A DNA stretch of 64,000 nt, from assembly GCA_014607495.2 (NCBI GenBank), contig CP053157.1:8184001-8248000 (forward strand), given 5' to 3'. This DNA comes from Carposina sasakii (Eukaryota; Arthropoda; Insecta; Lepidoptera; Carposinidae). This document shows positions 22,167-32,328 of the stretch, piece by piece. Numbering within the stretch: position 1 is the first letter of the stretch; each line of letters begins with the position of its first letter. The notes under the pieces were generated by a model. That model was not told the DNA's origin. It made no database searches and saw nothing but the letters and a program-made list of their open reading frames with translations. Made by a program: the position numbers and the translations under genes.

Positions 22167-23987
22167 TTAAAACACTTGAGAACCATTTGTAGCTATTGTA
22201 CTGTCAGATGGTGCAGATGTGAATGTGACCTGCATTTTTACAGGCCATACTTTCTTGAACTTCTTGAAATTCTTTACTTGAGGATAGTCATCCTTTATTT
22301 CTATTGGTTCTTTTTTTATTATTAAGTCTGCCCTTATTTTTACAATTGTTTGTCCTAAATCTAGCTTATTCATTTTTCCTTCAAGATCATCTGATGGTTC
22401 CTTCTTTATAACTTGGTGACTGTTTAGTTTATTACTCAACTCATTAAGCTTGGCACCTCTCATGGCAGATATGTCCACTTCCTCCTTTGCGACTGCAGCT
22501 GGAATTGTATGAGCTTCACTCTTAGAATCATTTTTTGCCTCAAACATGCTGTTACTGCCTACTTTGGCAGTCTTAGCATTTGGAATGAAGTTAAATAGGT
22601 CCTCTTCATCAGCCTCTGGTGAATCCCCTTTCCGTTTTATGGGTTTCATTAAATTCAATTTATTTTCTGTAACTTTGCCTCTGTTGTCACTTGATGGTTT
22701 ATTAAAATTAAACAGGTCTTCTTCATCAGCATCATCAATTGCCATTTTCTTGGATACATTTGACTCACATTCTGAGTCATCAAACTTTCGTTTCCCAAAT
22801 TCTCTTTCAACATATTTAGGGTTTACAGCAATTTTTTTATTTGCACTTGTTGGGTAATCACTATCATTGCTTAATTTTCTTTTGCTGCTGTTATTTTCGT
22901 CATCAAGAGAATGTAAACTCTGATCAATGACTACATTTTCTCTTTGAACTTGATTGGTATTGGAATCCTGTGACTCTACAGCAAGAACCCTTCCTGTGTT
23001 TGATAGTGCAGATTGCTTAATAACTTCAGAAGAAAAGTTAAACTCTGGGTTACAGTACTTTTCTGTTGAACAATACAAAACAGCTAATCCTATTTCTGCA
23101 TCAGCAATTACCCTTCGGCCTTTTGTTTTCAAATATTCAACAATATCTGAAATTTGGTTCTTAATTTGCATTTGAGTGTCTTGATTACCACTTAGGGTAT
23201 ATTGAATGACAATGATATCTTTCTCACAGAGCATAGACTTGGTCATTTTAGACTCACTCAGCAAAAGGGGCACTGCTGAACTCTTTGTTAGAACTTGTCT
23301 GTACATTTCTAATTGTTTTTTTGAGAAAAATATAAACTTTTTACCTTGAAATATTTTCCCTCTCCTGATATCATGCAAAAAAGATACTTTTTCTTTATTT
23401 AGGGTTGATTCAATAACTTGTGGAATAAAATCTTTAGGATCAGGTAAGGGTGCATTTGTATTTATAGCTTCAATGCATTTACTCCAAAATAAAGGAGTAA
23501 CAATATTTGAACCTTGAACCAAGGCTAGGACTACTTTAATAGTTAAAGTTATTGCAGGCATAGTTAAGTATGCACAGGAATCATCCCATTCAGTATTAAG
23601 TTGACCTCCCAGCTTGGTAAGAATTGATTTCACAATTTGAAGATTTTCACCTTTCAATGTTGAAGTACATGTGATAAAGCTAATAGCATGTACTTTCCAC
23701 ACACTGTTAATTTTTCCAAATCTTATAATATCATTCTCGTTTAGTTGTACTTTTACATTGACTTCTAATCTGACATCGTTACAGAAAGTCCCATAACGAG
23801 AACCCAAATCTTCAATAGTTGGAGATGAATCAGAGACAGTGATATTAGCATGTTTCCTGCTGATTGATGGGTCATCTGTTATTACAAATGTGGTGAGTAC
23901 AGCGTCGGGACTTCTTCCAATTATTACATTCGTAGTTGGTAAAATATATAAGAGTCTATCATCGTTTTCTGATGTTAGGTACCACAT
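22167..23987 (-). CDS. NBN: nibrin (NBS1), MRN complex subunit
   Basis: A single exon of 606 residues. It carries an N-terminal FHA domain (about 1-100) with the phosphothreonine-pocket residues in IGRSPD, SISRKHA and GSRYGTF. Tandem BRCT-like regions follow (about 103-330), ending in the family signature AEIGLAVLYCSTEKYCNP. The long disordered region has two copies of DEEDLFNF (about 420-428 and 459-467) and two IKKEP sumoylation-type sites. KNFKKFKK near residue 571-578 is the MRE11-binding motif. In known members NBN recruits MRE11-RAD50 and activates ATM at double-strand breaks in the nucleus. It is shorter than human NBN (754 aa) and lacks a C-terminal stretch after the MRE11 motif. The start follows from the FHA N-terminus, MWYL, matching MWKL in human. 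Confidence 0.95.
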   Translation of the reverse strand: MWYLTSENDDRLLYILPTTNVIIGRSPDAVLTTFVITDDPSISRKHANITVSDSSPTIEDLGSRYGTFCNDVRLEVNVKVQLNENDIIRFGKINSVWKVHAISFITCTSTLKGENLQIVKSILTKLGGQLNTEWDDSCAYLTMPAITLTIKVVLALVQGSNIVTPLFWSKCIEAINTNAPLPDPKDFIPQVIESTLNKEKVSFLHDIRRGKIFQGKKFIFFSKKQLEMYRQVLTKSSAVPLLLSESKMTKSMLCEKDIIVIQYTLSGNQDTQMQIKNQISDIVEYLKTKGRRVIADAEIGLAVLYCSTEKYCNPEFNFSSEVIKQSALSNTGRVLAVESQDSNTNQVQRENVVIDQSLHSLDDENNSSKRKLSNDSDYPTSANKKIAVNPKYVEREFGKRKFDDSECESNVSKKMAIDDADEEDLFNFNKPSSDNRGKVTENKLNLMKPIKRKGDSPEADEEDLFNFIPNAKTAKVGSNSMFEAKNDSKSEAHTIPAAVAKEEVDISAMRGAKLNELSNKLNSHQVIKKEPSDDLEGKMNKLDLGQTIVKIRADLIIKKEPIEIKDDYPQVKNFKKFKKVWPVKMQVTFTSAPSDSTIATNGSQVF

Positions 23988-24191
23988 CTTAGATCAACCA
24001 AATACTTGACTTGTACTTATTTATTCAGAGAATTTACTGCACTTCTAATGATATTATTTACAGTACATATAGTTACAGAAAATTCTGTTATATCACTAGT
24101 AAATATAGCAATCGGGAAAAGCAATGTAATGTATCAAAAATAAATTGGCTGCGGGCTAGTTGGCGGCGGTTGGCGGCCGCTTGACGAAACG

Positions 24192-24763
24192 ATTTTTTTT
24201 TTAGTTTATCCCGAAGAAAAGGCAAGGGGACCTAAGCCCATACAGCCATTGTCTTTAGTAAAATGAATTCTGAATTTATGATGGATGATAATGATGATGC
24301 ATGAAAACATCAGGAAAATCCACAAAAACGAGTGTAAAATTAGTCAAAATCAAAATAAATTGCAGAAGCATGAGCCCATGAAGAGATCGTATTCTGCTAG
24401 AGTTTTACTCAGCTTCTTACCTGCTTATAAAACCATGCACATGCACTAGATTCACATAACAAGTAAACAAAATATAACTTATCTACGAGAGGGCTTAATG
24501 CGAATTTTAACTTCGAGCTCGATCGCGTAAATGTAAACAGTTCAACCAATAACGTAGCGACGTTGTTCTCACTTTTATGACATCACATTACAACGCCATA
24601 ATGTGATTGGTTAGCTGCTTTACGTTAACGCGAACGAGTTCGAAGTGAAAACTCGCACTAAGCCCTCAGAAAACAATACGGACACATGCAAGCCATTTAC
24701 AAATAAATTTTGGTTTTCACAAGAAAATTACACCCGCTCCCTTCCAGCTTTTCCCGCTGAATC
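24192..24763 (-). mobile_element. GATTCGGCGGG retroposon family, copy 4, split by a MITE
   Basis: A diverged minus-strand copy. Its 3'-proximal part is 24192-24485 and its 5' part about 24664-24763. The usual 'cttatctaccagaaaac' is interrupted after 'cttatctac' by the element at 24486-24664. Confidence 0.75.
24486..24664. mobile_element. ~180-bp MITE nested in a retroposon copy
   Basis: The ends 'gagggcttaatgcgaatttt' and, inverted, 'gagggcttagtgcgagtttt' both continue into 'acttcga.ctcg', giving terminal repeats of about 32 bases. The interior has 'gtgattggttagctgcttta'. A degenerate relative lies at 43760-43857. It is non-coding. Confidence 0.75.
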
Positions 24764-24828
24764 CCCTGGGTGAGCCTGTCAAAATCAGTAAAAAAGCAAA
24801 GGAAACGAAATGAAGGATGTGAAGATCA

Positions 24829-25158
24829 GGGATTTGGTATCTTTGGTATCTCCTCTTATGAAGGACCAATGAATTTTAGACAAACCTTCGTCAAAATGAA
24901 CGGATGAGCTCCTCCCTAAGCTCCTCCATACAATGGACGAACTCGATTGTGTAGAGGCCAGTGAGATATATACTCACAGACATTTGTGTGTAGAGGGCAG
25001 GTTTGTCGGCATTCGTCGACGATTGTCTAAGTTCGACGACGTTCGCCGAACTAACATCGCCGATTGTATGGAGGAGCTATATCATTCATCTGAGACGATC
25101 TGAGATGCCGGTGCCGGGCAGCCATAGAAATGTATATAAGAGGAGATACCAAATCCCT
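24829..25158. mobile_element. MITE-like element, 'GGGATTTGGTATC' termini
   Basis: The left end 'gggatttggtatc..ctcctcttat' matches the inverted right end 'agggatttggtatctcctct' plus 'tat'. A scrap of the same end occurs at 25715-25740. The GC-richer interior carries a short frame (25003-25209) without a domain. Confidence 0.65.
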
Positions 25159-25798
25159 GCGGGCAGCATACTTCCATACTTCCGGTCTAAAATTTTTTTG
25201 AAGGGCTAGCCGAAAGAAAATAAACTTTGTCGAAATTTAACTGATTTTCCCGATTTTCCATAAATTTTTCCGTAAAATGTAATTATTAAATCGTGTCTAT
25301 CTTTAGACACGGTTTTGTAATAAGCCCATCCAGCAAGCTAAAACAATCATATTTTTTTTTATCTCAATGAATAAAAGAATTAACATATTCTACGTTCTAA
25401 TTCAGATGGCTTGAGGATAATGCAATAAGTGGCATATGAGTGAATTGTCTCCATTTAGTTTAGACGATACCTACTTTGTTATTGGTTTATTTTTATTATC
25501 TTGGCTTGTATTTTCTTGGCTAGACCTCGTGGCTTTCGTTCATTTCCTTGCATGTATTCCTTTTATTTTTTTTGTAATATACCTTCTGTGGTCGATCCAT
25601 CTGTGGATCCATATTATACACAATCTAGATATTAGTTAGGTACAGAACATCTTTGGTCAGTCAGTCGGGACCTCAGTCGGGACCATAGAAATGTATACAA
25701 GGGGAAGTAGGTACATAATAAGAAGAGATACCAAATCCCTGGTGGGGACGTCAGGGCCGTCGGGATCATGGACTATTCACATGCTGTTCACATGACAT
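25159..25798. other. unassigned stretch between repeats
   Basis: It contains a piece of the weak motif 'ttagacacggttttgtaata' (25306-25325) and the MITE-end scrap at 25715-25740. The hydrophobic frame at 25436-25639 has no recognised family or splice context and is not called. Confidence 0.4.
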
Positions 25799-25807
25799 AG
25801 CATGACT

Positions 25808-26222
25808 TTGAGGATTCGGTGGGAAAAGCTGGAAGGGAGCGTATGTAATTTTCTTGTGAAAATCAAAATTCATTTGTAAATGGCTTGCATGTGTCCGTAA
25901 AGTGATGTTTTCTGGTAGATTAGTTATATTTTGTTTACTTGTGATGTGAATCCAGTGCATGTGGATGGTTTTATATGTATACAGGTAAGCTGAGTAACAC
26001 TTTAATCGGAATACGATCTCTTTATGGGCTCATGTAAGTTATATCTGCAAATCTTTTTGATATTCATTAATTTCACATTCGTTTTTGAGGATTGTTCCAG
26101 CGTTTCCATTCATCATCATCATTAATCATCAATAATAAATTCAAAAATCATTTACTAAAGACAATGGCTGTATGGGCTTAGTTCCCCTTGCCTTTCCTTC
26201 GAGATAAACTAAACCAAAAAAA
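25808..26222 (+). mobile_element. GATTCGGCGGG retroposon family, copy 5
   Basis: A plus-strand copy flanked by the 9-bp repeat 'agcatgact' at 25799-25807 and 26223-26231. It has the 'GGGAGC' type of 5' end. Confidence 0.75.
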
Positions 26223-26239
26223 AGCATGACTGATCCAGC

Positions 26240-26509
26240 GTTGCCAGATGCACGATAATTATCGTAGTTCCACGATAATTTTGAGTGCCATGCCATAAAA
26301 ATTTAAATTAGGTATGGCACGATAATTCGTTCAAATTCTACGATATTTTTGTCAAATCTATGATAATTTTGTAAACATCCAATTCTTTAACTCGTTGGCG
26401 GGGGGGGGGGGTAGGATTTCATATCTTGTCCATATATTCTATCATGCGATAAAAACACGATAATTTTGCAACAAATATGAGATAATTTCGCAATGTACAA
26501 CCTGGCAAC
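26240..26509 (+). repeat. 'TTGCCA' locus A with repeated ACGATAATTTT
   Basis: Begins 'gttgccag' (26240) and ends 'ctggcaac' (26502-26509). The word ACGATAATT, or a one-base variant, occurs about seven times between these ends. A run of eleven G lies near 26400-26411. See loci B (58002-58140) and C (53628-53997). Confidence 0.6.
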
Positions 26510-26538
26510 ACTGGACAAATCTTAGACCTTCTTAGACA

Positions 26539-26941
26539 GATTCGGCAGGAAAAGCTGGAAGGGTGCAGCTGGAATTTTCTTGTGAAAATGAAAACTTATT
26601 TGTAAATGGCTTGCATGTGTCCGTAAAGTGATGTTTTCTGGTAGATAAGTTATATTTTGTGTACTTGTGTTGTGAATCTAGTGCATGTTCATGGTTTTAT
26701 ATGAGGGTAAGCCAAGTAAAACTTTAGTCGGAGTACGATCTTTTCATGGGCTCATGTAAGTTGTTTCTGCAATTCTTTTTTATCTTTATCTAGATCTAAT
26801 TTTACACCCACTCTTGAGGATTTTCCCGATGTTTTCATCTCATCATCAATATCATCCATCATAGCAATCGTTTACTAAAGACAATGGCTGTATGGGCTTA
26901 GTTCCCCTTGCCTTTCCTTCAGGATAAACTAAACAAAAAAA
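26539..26941 (+). mobile_element. GATTCGGCGGG retroposon family, copy 6
   Basis: A plus-strand copy, moderately diverged, with an 'aaacaaaaaaa' tail. A target duplication is not certain ('agaca' only). Confidence 0.75.
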
Positions 26942-26978
26942 AGACAACCAATAAACAATACACCTTAGAAATTCGGCG

Positions 26979-27383
26979 ATTCGGCGGGAAAAGCTGGAAG
27001 GGTGCAGGTGTAATTTTCTTGTGAAAATCAAAAATTATTTGTAAATGGCTTGCATGTGTCCGTAAGGTGATGTTTTCTGGTAGATAAGTTATATTTTGAT
27101 TACTTGTGATGTGAATCTAGTGCGTGTGCATGGTTTTATACGCAGGTAAGCCGAGTAAAACTTTAGCTGGATTACGATCTCTTCATGGGCGCATGTAAGT
27201 TGTTTCTGCAATAATTTTTCATTTTGACTAACTTTACACTTGTTCTTGAGGATTTTCCCGACGTTTCCATTCATCATCATTGTCATTCATCATAAATTCA
27301 GAATACATTTTACTAAACAATGATTAGGCTGTATGGGCTTAGTTCCCCTTGCCTTTCCTTCGGGATAAACTAAAAAAAAAAAA
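26979..27383 (+). mobile_element. GATTCGGCGGG retroposon family, copy 7
   Basis: A plus-strand copy flanked by the 13-bp repeat 'tagaaattcggcg' at 26966-26978 and 27384-27396. The right repeat coincides with the first bases of copy 8, so copy 7 inserted into the 5' tip of copy 8. Confidence 0.8.
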
Positions 27384-27387
27384 TAGA

Positions 27388-27804
27388 AATTCGGCGGGAA
27401 AAGCTGGAAGGGTGCAGGTGTAATTTTCTTGTGAAAATGAAAAATTATTTGTAAATGGCTTGCATGTGTCCGAAAAGTGATGTTTTCTGGTAGATAAGTT
27501 ATATTTTGATTACTTGTGATGTGAATCTAGTGCGTGTGCATTGTTTTATATGCAGGTAAGCCGAGTAAAACTTTAGCCGGAATACGATCTCTTCATGGGC
27601 TCATGTAAGTTGTTTCTGCAATTATTTTTCATTTTGACTAACTTTACACAATTTTCTTGAGGATTTTTCCGACGTTTCCACTCATCATCATTGTCATCCA
27701 TCATAAATTCAGAATACATTTTACTAAACAATGATTAGGCTGTATGGGCTTAGTTCCCCATGCCTTTCCTTCGGGATAAACTAAAAAAAAAAAAAAAAAA
27801 AAAA
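27388..27804 (+). mobile_element. GATTCGGCGGG retroposon family, copy 8
   Basis: A plus-strand copy with a pure poly(A) tail of about 22 bases, which suggests a recent insertion. It has the 'aacaatgattaggctg' variant of the 3' part. Confidence 0.8.
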
Positions 27805-27851
27805 CACAACTTTTAATAAACAACTAAGCCAGAAAAAAAGCGCGGGAACAC

Positions 27852-29090
27852 TTGCAGAGAAGGGCGGTCTTTTTAATTTATAAATTTGTAAAAATTATTT
27901 TTACTGTATATATCTCTGTAAATTCGTTTTATATACTTGTAAATATGTCTAAGGGGAAGGCTAAAAAAAGGAAAAAGAAGGAGGAAGATGGGATTTCAGT
28001 GGGAACTTTGGGTTCCACTTCAGAGTCTGAGATCGACTTGGAAAATACAAGTATTATTAGTAATAGGATAAGACACGATAATTACGATACATACAAAATA
28101 CCCAATTATAAGAGAACGTATCCCGAAAGCGGTGTTTCGGAATATATAGTGTTTTTATCTAGTTCGAAAGAAAATACCCCAATAGGGGAACATGATCGGA
28201 TGGCCATATCCCAGGCCATTCGAAAACATTCAGTCAATGGTGTGAAACACCTAAAATTAATAAATAAATATAAGGTCGGCGTGGTCTTCGATGTTTGTAA
28301 TAACGCTAACGTGTTCATACAGAATGAAAAATTTTTTGAAGAACTGAACTTACGGTGCACTATACCAGCTAGTGCCACAGAAATAACTGGTATCTTAAAA
28401 AATGTTCCTGTAAACTTAGGTAATAAAAAAATTTATTCCATAATTGCCAGCAGACGCCACGTCATCCAGGTGCGGCGCATCATGCGGAGGTCCCGCTTGG
28501 AGGATGGGAGATTCAGCCTACAGCCAACGAGCGTTGTAGCAGTCACTTTTGCCGCCACACAGCTGCCTGAACATATTTTCCTTGACAACTGGAGACATGA
28601 GGTGAGCCCTTACGTTCCTCCTGTTAAGCAATGTCTAAGATGTTTAAGATTTGGCCATATTGCAAAGTTTTGTAAGAACGCAGAAAAGTGCTCAATCTGT
28701 ACAGAAAATCATAATTTCAAAGTATGCACGACTAACCCAAATGAAGCTAAATGCGCTAATTGCGGAGGCAATCATATCGCCGTTTCCGGACTTTGTCAAA
28801 TAAAAAGACAAAAAATAACAGAAAATAAAGTAAAAGCACATCAGTTTGCGTACTCAGATCTTTTTAAAGAGAAAGACTTTCCTAAACTTAATCAGAAATC
28901 TGATATTTCTCCAAATAACATCATTAAAAATTTACTAAATTGTGATGAATTTTTCAACCTTCTTACTAAGTCTATTATACATATTGTCACTATGAGCAAA
29001 ACTACATCTAATGCCATAAATTCGGTTACTATAAAAGACATCATACTTGACACATTCAGTAATAAAAAATCTTCTAATCCATCACAATGA
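27852..29090 (+). CDS. LINE ORF1 protein (gag-like, zinc knuckles)
   Basis: 412 codons from the first ATG. A second in-frame start at 27945, after which the protein begins MSKGKAKKRKKKEE, may be the true one, because the first 31 residues look like translated leader. The basic N-terminus is followed by a region that may be an RNA-recognition-like fold. Near residues 262-318 come cysteine-histidine knuckles (CLRCLRFGHIAKFC, then CSICTENHNFKVC and CANCGGNHIAVSGLC), as in ORF1 proteins of the I and jockey groups. These proteins bind element RNA in a ribonucleoprotein particle. The stop overlaps the ORF2 start as ATGA, suggesting re-initiation. Confidence 0.85.
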   Translation: MQRRAVFLIYKFVKIIFTVYISVNSFYILVNMSKGKAKKRKKKEEDGISVGTLGSTSESEIDLENTSIISNRIRHDNYDTYKIPNYKRTYPESGVSEYIVFLSSSKENTPIGEHDRMAISQAIRKHSVNGVKHLKLINKYKVGVVFDVCNNANVFIQNEKFFEELNLRCTIPASATEITGILKNVPVNLGNKKIYSIIASRRHVIQVRRIMRRSRLEDGRFSLQPTSVVAVTFAATQLPEHIFLDNWRHEVSPYVPPVKQCLRCLRFGHIAKFCKNAEKCSICTENHNFKVCTTNPNEAKCANCGGNHIAVSGLCQIKRQKITENKVKAHQFAYSDLFKEKDFPKLNQKSDISPNNIIKNLLNCDEFFNLLTKSIIHIVTMSKTTSNAINSVTIKDIILDTFSNKKSSNPSQ

Positions 29091-31600
29091 TCCAGTTAAA
29101 TATCGCCCAATGGAATTCCCATAGCATAAAGGCAAATTGTCTTCAATTTACAGATTTTTTATATCAAAATAACATTCATATTGCTCTAATTTCTGAAACT
29201 TGGCTTAGACCAAGCCATTTCTTTAAAATTAAACATTACACAATTGAAAGGAATGATTCTGGTAACATGCATAATGGAGTGGCTATTCTTATACATAACA
29301 ATTTACAATATAGTAGAATTAATACATATTCTGATGACTCTTTACAGAATGTATGTGTCAATGTACACTATCACGGGCAAAATATACATTTTGTCTCATT
29401 TTATTGTCCTTCTAACTGTAGTCCTGTTTTCACTAAAACTAAATTTAATAATTTTGTTAAAAGCTTTCCTTCACCATTTTTCTTAGCTGGAGACTTCAAT
29501 GCACATCACACTGCATGGGGTTCCAGTGTAATTAATCCAAGAGGCAGAGATATTTTAGATGTCATTGACGAAAATAATCTTATTCTACTTAACACTGGTC
29601 AAGTAACAACAGTGGGGTCTCACAGTTGGCAACCTAATCCACTAGACTTAACAATAGTTTCACCATCCCTTGCTCTTCGTTCTGATTGGCAGGTGTATGA
29701 TGATCCTCTCGGTAGTTATCATCTACCTGTAATAACAAAACTCTCCTTTATTGACAATTCTATTAATGTTCCTTGTACTACTAGTAACTTAAAAAAATAT
29801 CCTAATTACAAACTTGTCAATTGGTCAAACTATGAGAGATGTGTTCAGGAACTTCTTATTAATTTCGAAATTGATCCTTTAGATCCTATTAAATCCTATC
29901 AACATTTTTTTTCTATTCTCAATACAGCTATTGAAAAATGTCTTCCTAGTTTCAAAACACACACAATTTCTCTATCAAATTCTGTTCATCGTAAGAAGTA
30001 CAATCCCCTCCCTTGGTGGAATGAGAAATGTAGTAATGCAGTCCTAAAATCGAAACAAGCATTTGTTTTATATAAATATAACCCTACTGAAGCAAATTAT
30101 TTAAATTTTAAGAAACTTCAAGCTCTGAAAAAACTTACCCTAAAATCTGAGAGACTTAATAGTTGGACTGAACTCTGTAAATCTTTTAATCGTAGTACTC
30201 CTTTGTCTTCCATCTGGAATTACATGAGAAAATTTAATAAGACTTATGTTAGTAAATATCACTCCAACACCAGTTGGGTTCCAAAATTCTTACAGAAACA
30301 TACCCCCGACTTTGTTGCCAATATATCTACTGAAAGTGCTGACACAAATACTTCTACAAATAGTTTTCTAATAGATCCCTTCAATATAAAAGAACTGAAA
30401 TCTGCTATTTCATCTCGTCGTAACACTGCAGTTGGTTTAGATGGTATTCCTTATTTAATGCTTAAAAAGTTACACCCAACATCTCTATTAATATTATTAG
30501 ATATTTTTAATTTACTTTGGCTCTCTGATTTGATCCCTTCTGATTGGAAAACTGATTGCTTAATTCCTATATTGAAACCTACTAAAGATCGAAATGATCC
30601 AGACTCATATAGGCCCATAGCTCTTACTTCTTGTATTGGTAAAATTTTTGAGCAACTCCTAAAACAAAGAATTGAATTCTATGTTGAAAAATATAGTTTA
30701 TTACCTTCAAATCAGTTTGGGTTCAGAAAGGGCTACTCAGCACGTGAAAGTATTTGTCATTTGCAGCTTGACATAGCAAATGCCATGTCTTTAGGTCAAC
30801 CTTTGGTATGTGTTTTCTTTGATATTGTTGGTGCTTTCAATAATGTCAATCATGCAATACTTAATACTGAACTGCAATCATTTGGCTTTCCTGGAAAAAT
30901 AATAGATTGGATCTTTAATTTTCTACATGGCAGAGAGGTATTTGTTAAAATCAATAACAGTTTAATTGGCCCAAGGCAATCTTTCAAGGGAGTTTGCCAA
31001 GGAGGAATTCTTAGTCCTCTTATATTTTTATTGTATTTACACAGACTCAATTTAATATTAGGCCCACATGTTAAAAATTTACAATATGCTGATGATCTTG
31101 CAATATATTATTCTAATTCTAACATTACAGTTCTTAACAACACACTTAATTCTGCATTAAAAGAGCTCAGTAAATATCTAACTGCCCTAGATCTACAGGT
31201 AAATGTAAATAAGACTAAATTAGTAATCTTCGGTAATAATATTCATACAAACATAAATATATTCTTTGATAACATTCCGCTTGAACAAGTATCTGAAGCA
31301 ACATTTTTGGGAGTCTTCTTTACAAAAAATCTATCATGGATCAAGTATGTCAACAAGATTTCTGCTGGGGCTCTTAAGGCATTTAATGTCTTAAAAACTT
31401 TAGCATCTACTTATTGGGGTGCAGATCCTAAAATTTTAAGTATGTTGTACAAATCACTAGTAAGAAGTCATTTTGAGTATGCTTTTCCTTGTTTTAGTTC
31501 AAATAAAAAGTTGTTAGAAAAGTTAGAGCTAATACAAAACAAAAACTTACGTTTAATTACAGGAGCCTTCAGATCTTCTCCCATAGTATCATTAAATTAG
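29087..31600 (+). CDS. LINE ORF2 protein: endonuclease and reverse transcriptase (C-terminally truncated)
   Basis: 837 codons. The apurinic-type endonuclease occupies roughly residues 1-225, with NIAQWNSHSI, ISETWL, LAGDFNAHHTAWG and the late histidine in GSYHLPV. The reverse transcriptase lies at about 430-720, with TAVGLDGIPYLMLKKL, YRPIALTSCIGKIFE, NQFGFRKGYS, VFFDIVGAFNNV, GVCQGGILSP and the catalytic YADD box in QYADDLAIYYS. The frame ends at TAG 31598-31600, after which the homologous sequence goes on through further stops. The enzyme would nick the target and prime reverse transcription there. RNase H and the C-terminal finger lie downstream, out of frame. Confidence 0.9.
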   Translation: MIQLNIAQWNSHSIKANCLQFTDFLYQNNIHIALISETWLRPSHFFKIKHYTIERNDSGNMHNGVAILIHNNLQYSRINTYSDDSLQNVCVNVHYHGQNIHFVSFYCPSNCSPVFTKTKFNNFVKSFPSPFFLAGDFNAHHTAWGSSVINPRGRDILDVIDENNLILLNTGQVTTVGSHSWQPNPLDLTIVSPSLALRSDWQVYDDPLGSYHLPVITKLSFIDNSINVPCTTSNLKKYPNYKLVNWSNYERCVQELLINFEIDPLDPIKSYQHFFSILNTAIEKCLPSFKTHTISLSNSVHRKKYNPLPWWNEKCSNAVLKSKQAFVLYKYNPTEANYLNFKKLQALKKLTLKSERLNSWTELCKSFNRSTPLSSIWNYMRKFNKTYVSKYHSNTSWVPKFLQKHTPDFVANISTESADTNTSTNSFLIDPFNIKELKSAISSRRNTAVGLDGIPYLMLKKLHPTSLLILLDIFNLLWLSDLIPSDWKTDCLIPILKPTKDRNDPDSYRPIALTSCIGKIFEQLLKQRIEFYVEKYSLLPSNQFGFRKGYSARESICHLQLDIANAMSLGQPLVCVFFDIVGAFNNVNHAILNTELQSFGFPGKIIDWIFNFLHGREVFVKINNSLIGPRQSFKGVCQGGILSPLIFLLYLHRLNLILGPHVKNLQYADDLAIYYSNSNITVLNNTLNSALKELSKYLTALDLQVNVNKTKLVIFGNNIHTNINIFFDNIPLEQVSEATFLGVFFTKNLSWIKYVNKISAGALKAFNVLKTLASTYWGADPKILSMLYKSLVRSHFEYAFPCFSSNKKLLEKLELIQNKNLRLITGAFRSSPIVSLN

Positions 31601-32328
31601 AATGTCAATTCCACCTCTGCATGTTGTTTTAAATACCTTAAATCCAGATTTATTTTAAATTGTATTCAGTCTCCTAATCCTCTATTGAACAAACTGTGTC
31701 ACTTCAATTCATTTTGTTACTTATCTCCTTCTTCATTATATTTGTTACAAGATTTTTCTGAACTTAAACTTTTTTAAAAGAATTTAACATATATAGAAGC
31801 AATAAATTTGTTTGTTATCAGGATAACTATAATACTAATTTCACTGATATTTCATTGAAATTGATAATGGGCTATCCACTAAAGAAGATGTTTATAGGAA
31901 TGATTGGGTTGGATACAGATTCTTTACACAGATGGTTCAAAGAGCAACAATGTGTCTTTTGCTTTTTACGATTCGGAATTAAAAGAGGCCAAGGACAACT
32001 AATAGATAATAATGCTAGCATATTTACCGCAGAAGCTTTAGCTATTTTAGCTGGACTTCAACATATACAAATCAATAGCTCGCAAAACAATAAATGGATA
32101 ATAGCCAGTGATAGCATGAGTGTTCTCATGGCGTTGAACAACTATAAATTGGACACCAAAACCAACTATGTTATTTATAACATAAGATCTCTCTATGCTA
32201 AATTACAATCGGCCAATATAGAAGTAATATTAACTTGGATTCCGGCACATATAGGTGTCATAGGAAATGAAAATGCAGACTTGGCAAGGGCAATAACCAT
32301 TCATAATAAAAACTTAACGGTTCAGGGG
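31601..32328 (+). pseudogene. decayed RNase H region of LINE ORF2
   Basis: Frame-shifted and stop-containing continuation of ORF2. YTDGSKSNN is readable in one frame near 31937. Another frame, 31855-32364, gives FTAEALAILAGLQ, IASDSMSVLMALN and TWIPAHIGVIGNENADLAR. These are the conserved blocks of retrotransposon RNase H with its acidic and histidine residues. The sequence is cut by the insertion that begins near 32326. Confidence 0.8.

Noticed and set aside
25436..25639. Small hydrophobic membrane protein
   Set aside because: The frame is in AT-rich intergenic DNA between repeats. Hydrophobic residues follow from T-rich codons, and no homologue or splice context is known to me.
26395..26415. 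G-quadruplex or regulatory G tract at the eleven-G run
   Set aside because: A single homopolymer inside a repeat locus. There are no further G runs to build a quadruplex, and homopolymer length may be unreliable.
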